Shown here: in pieces, positions 1 to 12,419 of the stretch | How the letters are laid out: each line of letters begins with the position of its first letter | How positions within the stretch are numbered: the stretch's first letter is position 1 | Assembly: GCA_030762175.1 (NCBI GenBank) | Contig: CM060843.1 | Location: forward strand, 118,412,869 to 118,476,868 | Direction of reading: 5' to 3' | DNA: 64,000 nt | Origin: Metallyticus violacea | Lineage: Eukaryota > Arthropoda > Insecta > Mantodea > Metallyticidae | Program-made: the position numbers and the translations under genes | Notes under the pieces: model-generated | The model's database searches: none | What the model saw: the letters and a program-made list of their open reading frames with translations, nothing else | What the model was told of the DNA's origin: nothing

Positions 1-2220
1 TATAAAGAATTTAGATTATATTAAATAACAACGCTAATAAAATGCGTGAAGGAATGAATTATGTTTTATACCTGACTTTATTTATGCAGTAAAAGCATAC
101 ATTTATAATCATTTAATCCTTATATTCTTTTTTGCTGAAAATATTTTTTACCTTTTACGATGAAACAATAATATTTTGCTAATACGCTAGAATTAAAGTA
201 CGATTCATTAACTTGTGGAAGTAAATTCAAAACAAGGAAATCAGTTTTGCTTAACCGATGAGGCAGATTTATAGTTTGTGCTATGAACACACACAGAAGC
301 GAGTTAATGGGAATCCAGAATGGTAAGATAACAGTTGTAAGTGCTTCTCCATACCTTACGCATTTTGGATTTTGATCAGCAAAGTACCACTCCATTAATA
401 TTGATGAGTGACTTGCAGATTAGTTGCCGTTAGTTCACAGATCTCCAAATTATTCACGAGCTACATTACGTGTCCCTAGATGATATATGATGATATAAGT
501 GTAAAACCGTCCATGTTCCTACAAACCATAATCGGTGATTACAATGATTTTTAAAGTATTTTTACAACTTTTAAGCTAAGAAGAAAAAAAAGTTAGTATG
601 CTTTTTATACCAAGGAGCCAAAGACTTCGCTTTCATAACACAAACGAAAATGAAAATAGGCGGAAAATGAACTGCATTTTATATTAGCAATCTGTATGTA
701 TGTTATGTGTATTTTATGTTCATTTTATTCACAGATTATTACTAATATTTATAGTCGCTGTAAACTTTATCATTCATGTACTTCATTCCACAAGTTCTTA
801 GAAAACTTTTGTCTGTTCCTTTCACTCTTTCTATCTTATTGTCATTTTTGACAATACGTTTTGATACTATAGTTATGTTTCCAGGCATCATTTTTTAATT
901 TTAAAATTTAGATACCGTAACCAAAATGCATTTTAAAGATTAGCGTTTCTGATTTTACAAATTAAGTAGTTTATGCATTTTTGTGTTAGTTTTAAAAAGC
1001 AATGCAAAAGCTAGAGCTCAACGGCATCTATATTTAGACGCGTTGCACATTAAAATAATATAAATGCAATTTAGATCTATAAAGTCTCCCGGAGTATTAA
1101 TACTTTTTTTTTACAAGGACGTTTTAAAATTTAGCAAAAATATAAATATTTTACGCGTTAACTTTGTTACAAATATACATTTAATTGATTTTTCTACATA
1201 ATAAATCAATACACTACCATCAGGGGGAAATTTTGTTTTCATTTAAATTTTAATGAGGAATGCGCCGTTTCTTTGATCTAATCATCGCTCCGAAGGCTTT
1301 CTTTTCTGAAACTGTAATTCAAGCATGCCGTCACATAAAAATCTGGTAAAGCAATATCAGGGGGATAATGTAAGATTTGAAATCTCGCTTTCCGAATGAC
1401 ATTAAGCGTTGCAGCGAGTGTGAGAGCAAGTATTATCACGATGGTTATCGTAATAACATTTCTTGCGCTGTTGAAAGCACGTGGATAATCAGTCGCAATT
1501 TGCTGTTAAGAAAACAAGTATTATTTCTGTTTGTATTTTATAAATCAGTTTGCTGTTTGAATTTAATATAATTCAAGTCCTTGTACTAATACAGGCTATA
1601 GTGCGTCAGTGAAGTTAGTGCTACTGTATTAATAGAACAATAAAACATTTCATTAAAATATACGAAGAATACATACAGACGGAGCGCTCTGCTATAACAC
1701 AGCTTAGCACTTATACCAAATAAAACTAACAAAGTAATGCAAGTAGAAAAGCGAGGAACCTCCATAGACGAAGTTGGCGACTGGCACGACCTTTTGTGTT
1801 CAGATGCAGACGAAGGCTAAAAATAGATTTTAAATTAACCAAATAGGTAAGAGGAATAGAGAGTAATAATCTCGCTTTGTGCTAAAGAACCGTTTTCAAA
1901 ATCGTCTTTGCACAGTTTGTGAAAATTCTACACTCATGAGGTTCCTAAGATGAACTGATGGCATTAACCACAGCTCTTCTTCCTTGGGCCTGTAAAATGT
2001 AATGTACTAACCACTTGCTGCTAATATGTGATTTTAACTTTAAATTATAAACAACAACTTCCGAGATGTAAATATCTGAACAGATGTTTAACTTGTCCTA
2101 TCAATGTTTAATGCTGTTTAGAAGCTTCAAGTTATTTCATAGATTCAGAGTTTAAGTCTAGTGGCCACGATGCATCATAATTTGCTAGAGCTTAGAAGCA
2201 GTATTAACGGCTTCACCCCT
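1..2220. other. AT-rich stretch without a recognisable gene
   Basis: No coding region, RNA gene or transposon could be recognised on either strand. The longest ATG ORF is 91 codons on the minus strand (120-395). It has a hydrophobic middle but no family resemblance I can name, and ORFs of this length are expected by chance in AT-rich DNA. Confidence 0.5.
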
Positions 2221-2222
2221 CA

Positions 2223-2254
2223 TTCTTCTTCTTCTTCTTCTTCTTCTTCTTCTT

Positions 2255-2317
<63 letters not shown>
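2223..2317. repeat. Compound (CTT)n-(ATT)n microsatellite
   Basis: About 20 TTC/CTT units run directly into about 11 TTA/ATT units. The serine/tyrosine-rich and lysine/asparagine-rich ORFs that cross it are artefacts of the repeat. Confidence 0.95.
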
Positions 2318-2318
<1 letters not shown>

Positions 2319-2864
2319 CCACTATTATTATCTTTATTATTTTCACTGTTGAAGCATGTATTTCTTTGTATGATATATGTAGTAATCATGATTAGTGCAT
2401 TCATTTGTATTACATTTGTATTTGCATATGTTGTATAGACAAATCCTTGTAACTTAGGAAGTGCCTGATGTCGTTGGCCCATAGTAAACCTTTTAACAAT
2501 AACAGGTTGGAGAAAGCAGGGTGTTCTTTGTAGAAGCGATGTCGTTGTGCTATTGTTCGAATTTTTTAAAGAGACTTGTTAAGCTAGAAGCTACCGTTTT
2601 ATGAAAGTTGTGTATGTGTGGGGGTTAAAAACCATGCTTGGAGTCGATCACCCAAACCGTTAGTGCCTTTAAAACCCTCGTATAAAAGAAGACGTTCTTT
2701 ACGAATAAATAAAGAGCCGTGTCGAGTTTAAGAGTAACCAGTCAGGGAGTTGGATTCAAATTTAAAAATTTAGAAGCGACGTTTTTTAAAAGTCTGCCGG
2801 ATTTAAGCACTCCAAATGTACAGATTCAAACTCTGTATAAATGAGCGATCTTGAGCCACGAGCT

Positions 2865-3190
2865 TCACTCTAGTTTCGATCTCGAAGCCCACAGGCTGTG
2901 TTACCCAGCTCCAATTTTGTAGCCAGCAGACTGTGTTATCCTAGTTCTGATTTTGAAGCCGAAGGGCTGTGTATGCTCTAAGTTTCGATCTCAAAGCCCA
3001 AAGGCTGTGTTATCCTAGCTCCGATTTTGAAGCCAGTAGGCTGTGTTATCCTAGTTCTGATTCTGAAGTCAAAGGGCCATGTATACTCAAAAGTTCCGAT
3101 TTCGAAGCCTGTGTTATCCTAGCTCACTTTGAAACTGACAGGCAGTGTATATTCTAGTTTAAATTACGAAGTCGGTAGAAAGTGTTCATT
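2865..3190. repeat. Degenerate minisatellite, period about 37-38 bp
   Basis: Roughly eight or nine diverged tandem units. The recurring pattern is a TCGATTTTGAAGCC-like block, then AGGCTGTGTTATCCTAG. Unit lengths counted by eye in the centre are 38, 37 and 37 bp. The 62-codon ORF across the array simply reads through the repeat and has no family resemblance. Units become more divergent toward both ends. Confidence 0.8.
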
Positions 3191-4354
3191 CTTTCGGAAG
3201 TCAATGTGCTGCAATATTCATATTTACTTTGCTCAGCGCAATTAAGACTTGTAAATCCATTATTGTGCTCTATAAATATTCTACATTCATACGACAAACG
3301 GCACGACACTTAGTAATTTATTCAATAAATCGCAAACTCAGCTACTTCTCGACGCATATTCATTTATATCAACAACACCTCTTCCTGTTCCATTGACTCA
3401 GTGTCAATAAAACAAGCAGATTTCCCTGAGATATATATTATTCCTAATTGTGGCTGGAGTAGTAGATGAACTACAGCAACAGAGGTATCACAAGAATCTA
3501 CGAAGCAGGAGGGCACTTACTGCTGGCTCCTCATCTAATCGTCATCTGCGGAGGGGTAATATATCATGGGCCTCACATGAATCACATATCTGGCTCACTA
3601 ACAGGAGACATTAATTAAACGACGTCTCACACGCAATACTGTTCCACATTTGACTCATCAACGTGTGGTTATAATTAATCCCCACCACCACCATAAAATC
3701 GGTTTCAGCTTGAACTTTTTGAGCATTATGTTCAAGAAGAACAGGTACTTGTTGAATATGAGAAACTGGGAAAATTACCCATTTCAAGTTAGGATATTTA
3801 CAGCACGCTGTTGTTACATTTGTAATATTGCTCAGATACAAGTAAGAATAGCAATTTGTAGTGTGATGTTTAGATTGTGGCCACACCTTTAAGATATCAA
3901 ACTGCAGCTGCAGTTTCTTCGTTTGCCGTAAACCAACTGTATTATATTTCCGGTATAGGAAAAACTTACGTAATGAGGAACGAATTGTTTATCCTAATCA
4001 AATTGTATTTAAAAATAAACTTTGGGAACCTTTAGTAAATATTTAATATATATTTCTGCTCTTACCTCATGTATCTAGCACATATGCAAATAAATATGGA
4101 GATTTCAGAATTAAAGTGAACAAAGTCCATAGTAATCAGTTTTAATTAAATTAATCTTAGCAGTAAAATGATAATGCATTAGCAAAGTCATTTTGATATG
4201 TTTTTTAAAAATTTAGTTACATAGTAATATTATAAATAAAATATTTTGTTAATATTTTCATGCAATATAAAAATACAATTAAACATGAGATAGAAGTTGG
4301 AATATGTTATATTTTGTTCATTGTCCCTCTGAAACTTCAACCCCCTATGATTTT
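3191..4354. other. Unannotated AT-rich stretch
   Basis: No gene recognised. ORFs on both strands around 3611-3892 overlap each other and look like chance. The only notable structure is the 18 bp palindrome at 3899-3916. Confidence 0.45.
3899..3916. repeat. 18 bp perfect palindrome
   Basis: AAACTGCAGCTGCAGTTT equals its own reverse complement, with no spacer, and contains two PstI-type CTGCAG hexamers. Function unknown. Confidence 0.9.
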
Positions 4355-4632
4355 AATATTGTTTAACGCCCAGTTTAATACTGAGGCATCACTGGCGGTT
4401 ACACTAATGGTACATGAAATGAAATGGTAAATTGGGGAAGAATTTTTTAAAAAAAAAAAAAAAGAAACGTTCACCGTCTAAGTTTAGAGTATCTCCCTGG
4501 CATTTGCCATTTATGAGAACTGAGGAAAACCTGGAAAAAAAACTTAGTCAGGGAGAACGGTCCTGGTGGGAATCTAGCCCCAGACCTCCCGCTCACGAGT
4601 CCGCGCCTTAACGATCTCGGCCACTCGTGACG
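4355..4632 (-). mobile_element. SINE-A copy (tRNA-derived), minus strand
   Basis: The reverse complement begins with a tRNA-like head (GTGGCCGAGATCGTTAAGG, an A-box of Leu/Ser tRNA type). It continues through a B-box-like segment near 4574 and the family body (a block reading CATAAATGGCAAATGCC, then TTTAACGCC near the 3' end). The copy is diverged and has an A/T run at about 4445-4463. Further copies are at 17911, 23421, 40351 and 48253. No clear target-site duplication was seen. Confidence 0.85.
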
Positions 4633-5639
4633 GTTCCCTCTATTGCATTGAGTATATTTAAATTGTTCTATCATTGGATATGAGTCACGATCTTTATTCA
4701 GATATACGTTCCACGTGCCACGGTGTCTCCCTTGTTAGGGAAGCACGTGCTAGCAGAAATAACTGAGGCGTCTACTGTTTAAGGTAAATTATCTGTATTG
4801 CGTAATGTTTGAGCTAGAATCATAAACTTTCCGTGATAACCTAATTTACAATTGCACTCGTTTGGTGTGGCATAGAATGATTTGCGTATCAGTGTAATAT
4901 TGAAGTATAAATAGGTATATTAAATATTTATTTTAATACAAAATTACAAATTTATAAGTGTCAAAAGTAAGCAGTGATGAACAGTAATTAGCCATAAAAC
5001 AAGATATGTAATGGGGAATAGGTACCCATGAAAAGGGAGCGAAAATCGATTAATAATTAGGAGACGCGGTAAGAGATATATCTCGAGGGAGAGAGCAGGA
5101 GAGAAATGGTGTGTACCTGATACCCAACCTTAGCTTCTGCTAACAGAGTTGATATAACGAAATAACACCAGGTGGATTATTGTGGCTTAATAACTGCATC
5201 GTTCTCAATAAATTTTGGACGTTGACACCATTGCTGTTTTAATAGAATTCAACATCTGAACTTTTATGCGTACATTCTTTCTTTAAAATATCGGGTTTTT
5301 TTATAGGTAAACAATGTGACTGAATACTAAACATTTTATGTTATATTAATTATTTCTGGGTCTAACGATACATCACAGCGTTTCAAAAAGAGCTGCAATT
5401 AACAGAATTTCTGATACATTTCAAACTCTCGCTCAGTTATATCTACAGTTATTCTAAAATATTATTACAATTTGAAATGCCTATATCTTCTTTACATGTA
5501 GATACCATTGCACCTTAGAGCCACTATTTTTTTCCATGAGCATTTTTTACATTTTTTGCACTGTGTCCTACTTGTATAAACTATTGTGATTTAGAATCCT
5601 CACAGCAGTTTAGAACGATTTTACCCTTTTTCGAATTTG
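4633..5639. other. Unannotated AT-rich stretch
   Basis: No gene recognised. Two CACGTG E-box hexamers lie at 4712-4717 and 4744-4749, but nothing else around them looks like a promoter. Confidence 0.4.
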
Positions 5640-6694
5640 TAATGGCCCTATTCAGTGCTATTACAAAAGCAATAGACGATGTTTCATTGCATTCCGAAGT
5701 AATGAATTGAGAAATAAGGAAATTAATATGCCTCTTAATACAATGATAGTTTTGTAGAATTATTGGGCATCGATTACAGGCGTTACATGGATTTAGATGG
5801 ACCCTGCTGTTTAAAGTTAATTCGTAAGTTTATGAACAAGTATATGCGAAAATTGGTGTTCAGTCATAGATAAAAAGCGATTGGCCGAAATTAGAAGAAA
5901 ACTGAGTGCAGTTCTAGTGTTACAAGAAGTTCAGAAGTCAGTGAATTCTCCCTATAATGTTTGTAGTTCTAATAAAGCTAAAAAATGTTTTAGAATGAAC
6001 TGTGACAAATTCTGAGAAGATAGCTTCCGTTCTATCTCTATAAATGAAAATGCATTTTGATCTCAAAAAATATATGCAGATTCGCGTCCCTTTCGCTTTG
6101 CAAATGTTAGAAAAAAGTCAGAATGACATTAAATGGGTATACAAAATCTTGTGGACAGATAATTGTAGGGTATGAGCAAAAAATAACCCGAATATACTTG
6201 TTCAGCATAGATCATATGACGTAAAGATTACTGTCTGGTGTAGTTTTACGTTACATTTTATAATTGGGTCATATTTCTTCTATTGAAAATGAAAATTGGA
6301 CAACCGAAAAGAGTAACGGTAAACGGACAGAAATATTTTTAATGTTGCAATACTTTTAATACAAGTATTACGGAAAGAGTTTTATATGGGAGATGGCGCT
6401 CGTGCGTACACAATACCGATAAAACTTTATTAAGCAACACATTTGGTAGACTTTTTTTTTTCAAAAAGTTTGTCTCATAGGTTGCCAGATGTGAATCCGG
6501 CTGACTACTGTCTATGGTATTACCTCACAGAAAGCTTATTTCTACTTTTCAGGAACGATCAATGTTGGATATCGATGAAAACATTCACAGAAATGGAGTT
6601 ACTAATGCCGTTTATAGCAAAGAAGAATGACTCCTTATTCAACAATGCAGTGGTAGTTATATTTAAATTTTATAAATATATTGAAATAGAAGCG

Positions 6695-6727
<33 letters not shown>

Positions 6728-6830
6728 GTTAAATATCATTTCTTTGTAAACAAAATTGACATTTTTATTTTTATCAATTATTATGGCCATTTGAAACCGG
6801 TAACAGACTTTTGACCTGATACATTCTTAG
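5640..6830 (+). pseudogene. Decayed mariner/Tc1-like transposase, family M1 copy 1
   Basis: Broken frames read as an IS630/Tc1/mariner-type DDE transposase. The clearest parts are a DGARAYT segment at about 6392-6412, matching the usual DGA/DNA second-aspartate motif, and VNPADYCLWYYL at about 6491-6526, matching the third-aspartate box (family form SPDLxPxDYxLW). The two aspartate codons are 37 codons apart and in frame, but a stop separates them. Upstream, frames around 6060-6330 match the middle of the protein and align with the copy at 25590-26560. Stops and frameshifts throughout show it is dead. The 123-codon ORF at 6443-6814 is partly this transposase and partly ATT repeat. In life such enzymes cut and paste their own element at TA sites. 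Outer boundaries are approximate and no terminal inverted repeats were identified. Confidence 0.7.
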
Positions 6831-7728
6831 AAAATGTGCTGACAAGGTCCAATAGATAAGCGAACTTAATCCGTAACTTTGGTCGCCCCATCATTATATG
6901 GTGGTTCCACGCTTAAGCCATTATTCGTGGGGAGAAAAAAAAAACATTTCTTTAGAAATTGTGGCCAAAGAAACGCATTTCATCATCGTGTCTGCACTTA
7001 ACATTCTGAAGTATCCCCCAAGTGAGCGGTGTGTCAACTTCCACATGCTCTATACGTAAGGTTGATAGTGCACTTATATTAACTAAGTACTCATGCAACA
7101 CACTAGCGCCTGCGTATATTCTTGAAGTTTTTCACAAGGTAATACGGTCATTTTCTGTCGACAGTATTCCTTTTCACAACTTTTTTCTTTCTGTGTGATT
7201 TTAGTAAAATATTTATTAATTTGACGGAAATGCACGTTTTCGATAATGAAATGTACTTAAAGATGACAATGCTGACCATAATTCCGTCAATGTTTATACT
7301 AACACTAGTTGGAACGAGCAGTTTGGGAAGGAGAAGCATCCCTTCTGATGTGAAATATTTTAACAGCACATTGAGCACTTAGGCACTTCTTCCATAATAT
7401 CTATAGCTTTTCTTCCTATAAACTAACAATAAGATATTACCATTCACCCCTTTTGAATAAAGTTTTTATTATTAGCACTGCTAAGTAACATTGTGAAGCG
7501 GTTTTAATCGAGTGGCTCCACGTTGGGCGCTAAATTTGAAGTAGTTTTTTGGGTTGCGTCACGTGGATCGGCAATTATGAATTATCGTTATTTATTCTTT
7601 ATCGCTCCAGAGTTGTTGCCCTCGCTTCAAAGACAAGTTCTCAGGGTGATATTCTGCTCTTTTGTTGATTCGTATTCAGCAGAACTGGGGGAGATCAGAA
7701 GTGTTAATAACCGCGCGATGCGACATAA

Positions 7729-7732
<4 letters not shown>
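6831..7732. other. Unannotated AT-rich stretch
   Basis: No gene or repeat family recognised. The short ORFs at 7148-7378 (minus) and 7523-7732 (plus) have no family resemblance. Confidence 0.4.

Positions 7733-7824
<92 letters not shown>
7733..7824. repeat. Compound (AT)n-(AG)n microsatellite
   Basis: About 31 AT units (7733-7794) pass directly into about 15 AG units (7795-7824). Confidence 0.97.
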
Positions 7825-7826
<2 letters not shown>

Positions 7827-9980
7827 ATTCATTATTCTTATGATCTTTAGCACCCTTGGTGTTTTGCGTACGATAGACTTAGCTACGTCAAATACAAATT
7901 TAGCTGCCGTGAGTAAAATTTAAAATTGAAACTGAATACTGCGTATATAGAACTTGAAACTGAGCTAGTGTCGCGGCATGTAGATTTTATAACTGAATAT
8001 CTATGTCGGAATCAGAAAAACAAATGACTCTCGCCACGTGTGAAATTTACAGATGAGTGCCGCGAGTGTAAACTGAAAGCTGTTTAACTGCTTGCTCCGG
8101 CAAAGCAAACGCCACCTTATATGCTCAATTCAAATTAACTAGACAATGGCTTCACCAAGCTTTGGGTATCACACAAGCACGCGCAATTCTCGCGCCTATA
8201 GTTCTGCTATTGACTGGTTCAAATTCACCTGCCAACGAATGCCACCCGCTACAGTTTAAAACATTTGTTTATATTGGTTGGTTTAAAGTTAGCTGTGCAA
8301 ACGGCTGGCGAGGTCATTTACCCTAACGTATTCGGAAGCTTGGAGTTAATTAACCTTCGCCAACGGAAGCTCTTTTAAGAAGTGGCATACACGTGTGCCT
8401 TCCTTTTGTATAGAGGGGTTTATTTGCCTCTTTGGCGTGTCCGGGCTACCGTAAGCAGTTTCACCGGAGAACTTTCTCTTTTGACAGCATAAAATACACA
8501 TATTTGAAGTTAAACCTTATGATACATATATAACATAATATTTATATTATTAATTTCAAATCACAAAATATGATGATTGGATTTGACACATACATATTAT
8601 ATTTATATTTTAAAGGGAGTGGGGCTGTAAGAACGGCTTCAATTGATAACATATAAGCTTAACCGCAATTTATGTTTATATTTTTTAGTCTTTATCAGAA
8701 TAGATACAAATTGTGAACACAATGTTTCAAATAACTCAGTTTAAACAATAACATTTAGCCTTTCTTACCTTAGAACGCAATTAAATTTGACTGTCCGTAT
8801 GCACTGTGTCTAAACATGTTTATATTTCTTGTCCATAACAAAATGATATGGTACAATTAAGGAAATTTTGTGTTTATAGTTCTTTACCTTGTATTCCGTT
8901 TGATTAACTTCTCATCATATTTAAATAGAATAAAACATTTTAAAAATCATTAAACATTTTTGAACACTCTACTTAGGTAGGTGTATTTTATAATATATTT
9001 GTACCTATCCAGTATTTAAACGTTATCATTTTGTAATAATATAGCCTTTGGTATCAAAATAATTGTAATTTTTTAAATATAAATATCATTTATACTTCCT
9101 CCAACAATTGTATTATGTACCGCACTTTGCAACTCTTTTTGCAAACATATTTTAAAAGTACAACCAATATTCCAAAAAAGTGGATTAGCGTGAAATAATG
9201 TTAGAGAAATAATGAAATACAATATACAACCATTACATACATATTAATATTAAAATATTGCTATTGAAAAATAAATATAATTAAATAAATATGCTATAGA
9301 ATTTATTTTACCTACACATTAAAAGTATTCGGAATTCGCTGATGCTACACATTAAAAATGAACTATCAAAGTGAATTCTGGTGTATCTGGTTCCAGAAAA
9401 CTTCAAAATAGCCTGGCTGTCAATGGAAGAATCTTACCCTTCAATTGTCACAGGGTTCAAATGTCAATAATGTGAGGATTTTAAGACGAATTAAAGAAAA
9501 AATATATTAAATGTTAACTTAAAACTTAGCTGAATCCTTTGAAAGTATAAACTAAATTGTATGTGATCCAATTTAACAGCTACAACAGAGTTACGTGGGA
9601 AATAAAAGATTGCAAACATTTTTAAAGACTTTCTGTTAGCACGACGAGCCTTATGTACTTGCAAATTTACATCTTGATTCAAAGGATGATAATTATCGAT
9701 TGTTTATTACTTTTTATCGTTTAACAGTTTCTGCTATCTTCCATTCTTCTCATTTGTCCTTTTTTCAGTATTGAAAGCACAGTTAACAAAAGTATATTAA
9801 ACTGAAATGGCCAGAAAATTAGACGCGTATCTAGACCATTTGTAGGGATTTATTTCCAACTCCTTTACCTGAAAATATGTCTCTAAATGCAAACACGAGC
9901 GTACTCTGTGCGTTTCTTTCTAATTATTTTGCTGATACAGTTTCGAAAGCATCACTTGGCCATAGGTAAATCGGGCTTTG
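7825..9980. other. Unannotated stretch with a GC-enriched part at 8000-8480
   Basis: No ORF of note. The part from about 8000 to 8480 is visibly richer in G and C than its surroundings and contains ACGTG-type words (8035, 8391). It could be a regulatory region, an untranslated exon or an old unrecognised transposon. The rest is plain AT-rich DNA. Confidence 0.35.
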
Positions 9981-9984
9981 CTTA

Positions 9985-10060
9985 TAAATGGGCGCCGGGC
10001 GAAACGATAAATTATTCCATAAAGGCAAGTGCTTCCATAAAACTTTCGCCCCTTCGGCGT
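9985..10060. other. GC-rich patch with inverted repeat
   Basis: A short GC-rich patch holds the inverted pair GGGCGAAA (9997-10004) and TTTCGCCC (10044-10051). Around them are GGCGCC at 9991-9996 and CGGCG just after the right arm. Between the arms are two CCATAAA words, the reverse of a Caudal/posterior Hox-type TTTATGG site. Whether this is regulatory is unknown. Confidence 0.35.
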
Positions 10061-11594
10061 TTAAATAAATCTTGCAAAATTAAACACTAGCTCCCAACCA
10101 CAAACCATTATAAAGAAAATAGGGTTTTACGTTTGAAAAGGTGCTTTTAGTGTCTATGTCTTTATTGCTACATTTGAAAGGATTTATTTTGAATCACTCG
10201 GAAGAAAATGAATTGGACATGAGTTTTACCTGAGTAAATTAAATCATTCTTCTAATGCTTATATTCATCAATAAACTGCATTTTCTTAACTTGCAAAGTT
10301 TTAGGCAATTTCAAAAATGTAAGCATGCAAGTGAATGGATATATAAGCACCGTCCTGCAAGTTAAATATACAGTAATTTCTGTTTTAGAAATAAAACCTA
10401 AAAATAAGGGGTGTCACTCCTAGGTATGTGATTTTGTATACACATTTCAAAATTATGAACGTTATTTAATGACACATGGCATGGACATATTTTGATATAT
10501 CAGAAGTAAATATTAATAATAATAATAATAATAATAATAAATCCGTAATATGCCGTCCTGGCACCTGAATGCCTATACCAGGACATATTAACAAAAACAC
10601 AAATTAACAAACAACCCCAAAATAAAACAACCAAACAATTCTCAAACTGGAAGTCAGTTACCAAACAAAACTATAACCGGTAGCCAGCTATAATTCAACT
10701 ACCAAAACTTGAATTAAAAACTAAAATTGAAGGTAAAAGCTACCAAAACTAAAATTAACACTACCTGCTGTCGGAAACGGAAGTTACGGTGCTGGTAATC
10801 AGCACCCCTAAGCTAAGATTTTACTTCATCTATATATTTCCTTTATCAATTTTAATGATTTATATTTTATAACTATTCTTCTACACTTTATTCATATCAC
10901 TTTCACCTTGTTCACTTGAATTCATTTCCATCTTCTATCCAAAACTACACCTCACCTTCACTTCACTTCTGAGTGTTTAAATTATGACCGCAAACAATTC
11001 AAACCTTCAATTTAAAGTAATGAGTGCTCTTTACTCACTACCACTTTACTACTCAATTTGTAAACTAACTTTCTTTTTTCATAGTTTCCATACTTAGTCC
11101 TCTTCTCTTCCCCTCTGTAGCTCTCCAATCCATTATCTGATCCCCTCTACTCTTACCCGCATCTTCAAATACCAATCACACTCCTGCCGTCTCCGTTCTT
11201 CCCCTTCGGTCACCGGTCTGTCCTTGTTGTTGAAGTTATGGTCCAATGGGCATTATTATTATTGTTATTATTATTATTGTTAAAATCGTTAATGTTATAT
11301 GCTTTCTTGTTAATTATTTGTCGATTGACGCGTTGTTGTCTTATCATGTTATTGTTAATATTTTTGGTATTTATAATTGTCGTTATTATGGTTTATATGG
11401 TTACTATTGTCTTTGATTTTACTCGCTGTTCTGCTATATCCCCATCTTATTTCTTCTTGGCTGTCACCATCATACTTCTTGTTGATGTCATATAGTTGTT
11501 TATTGTTATTACTTGTAGTTGACTTTATTGTTGTTGTGTGTAAGGTTCTTGTGATCATGTCGAGTTGTCGTCAATGTCTTGCTTTCCAGTCTTC

Positions 11595-11900
11595 TTTTCC
11601 CTTCGCCACCGTCACATGACTTACATCTTCCAGCTCTTTAGTCATCTTCTATAATTTCTTCTTTCGTCATTCTTCATCACGGTCACATATCTTACATCTT
11701 CCAGCTCTTTAATTCTTCTTCTGTAAATTCTTGTTTCATTCTTCACCGCCGCCACATAACTTACATCTACCAACTCTTATATCTTCTTTTATAATTTATT
11801 CCTTCTTCATTCTTCACCCTCGTCACGTTATTTTCATCTCTCAGCTCTATGAATCTTCTTTTATACAATTCCTCTTTCTTCTCTCTTCTTATAATTTAAT
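11595..11900. repeat. Tandem repeat, period about 70 bp
   Basis: Four diverged units containing GTCACATNNCTTACATCTTCCAGCTCTTTA-like sequence start near 11611, 11682, 11752 and 11822, giving a 70-71 bp period. The region is strongly pyrimidine-rich on the plus strand. Confidence 0.75.
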
Positions 11901-12419
11901 ATTCATACATCTCTCCTCTTATCTAATCTAATACACCATCTTCTCGCACGTCACTTTCTCCTTTTTCACCATATCTTATTTTCATTATTCAAAACTCTTC
12001 TTCTTCTACTTCTTTTCTATACCCTTCTAGTCTAATTTAATAGTTTACATATGCTTCGTTTCATCTCTTAGCGTAAAAATCAACTTCTCCCTCTCTATCT
12101 AATGGTTTCTTCTTTTGTTATTGTTAGGTCACTAACCTCGTTATCATCGCTATCTTTTTCATTCCTTACCTTTACCTCTCTCTTCTTCCTTCGTCCTGTT
12201 GCACTATATTTAGGTTAGGTCTGTGTAGTCTATTTCTGTCATTGTTGTGTGTGTTTTATTTTATCTCGCATCTTCTTACCTCCTCTACTTGGATTACGTC
12301 AGTCCCAATCTTCTCCTGTGGTACTTTCATTTCCCGCGCTAGTTTGCTAATTGTATCTGCAAGTTGATTTTATAAGGCTTTGTCTCTTAGGATGTATAAA
12401 ATATGATAACCACTTAAAT

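Noticed and set aside
120..395. 91-codon minus ORF with a hydrophobic segment
   Set aside because: No family motif, no signal peptide at the start, and the length is within chance expectation for the window.
2865..3190. CRISPR array
   Set aside because: The units are contiguous diverged tandem repeats without unique spacers, and the DNA is eukaryotic.
4712..4749. Paired CACGTG E-boxes as a clock-type enhancer
   Set aside because: Two hexamers alone are weak evidence; no TATA box, exon or conservation can be shown.
6443..6814. 123-codon ORF as an independent gene
   Set aside because: Its middle is a mariner-like transposase box and its end is a translated ATT repeat; it is part of a pseudogene.
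11238..11619. Leucine-rich ORFs resembling membrane proteins
   Set aside because: They are products of ATT/TTG-type low-complexity DNA and overlap one another in several frames.
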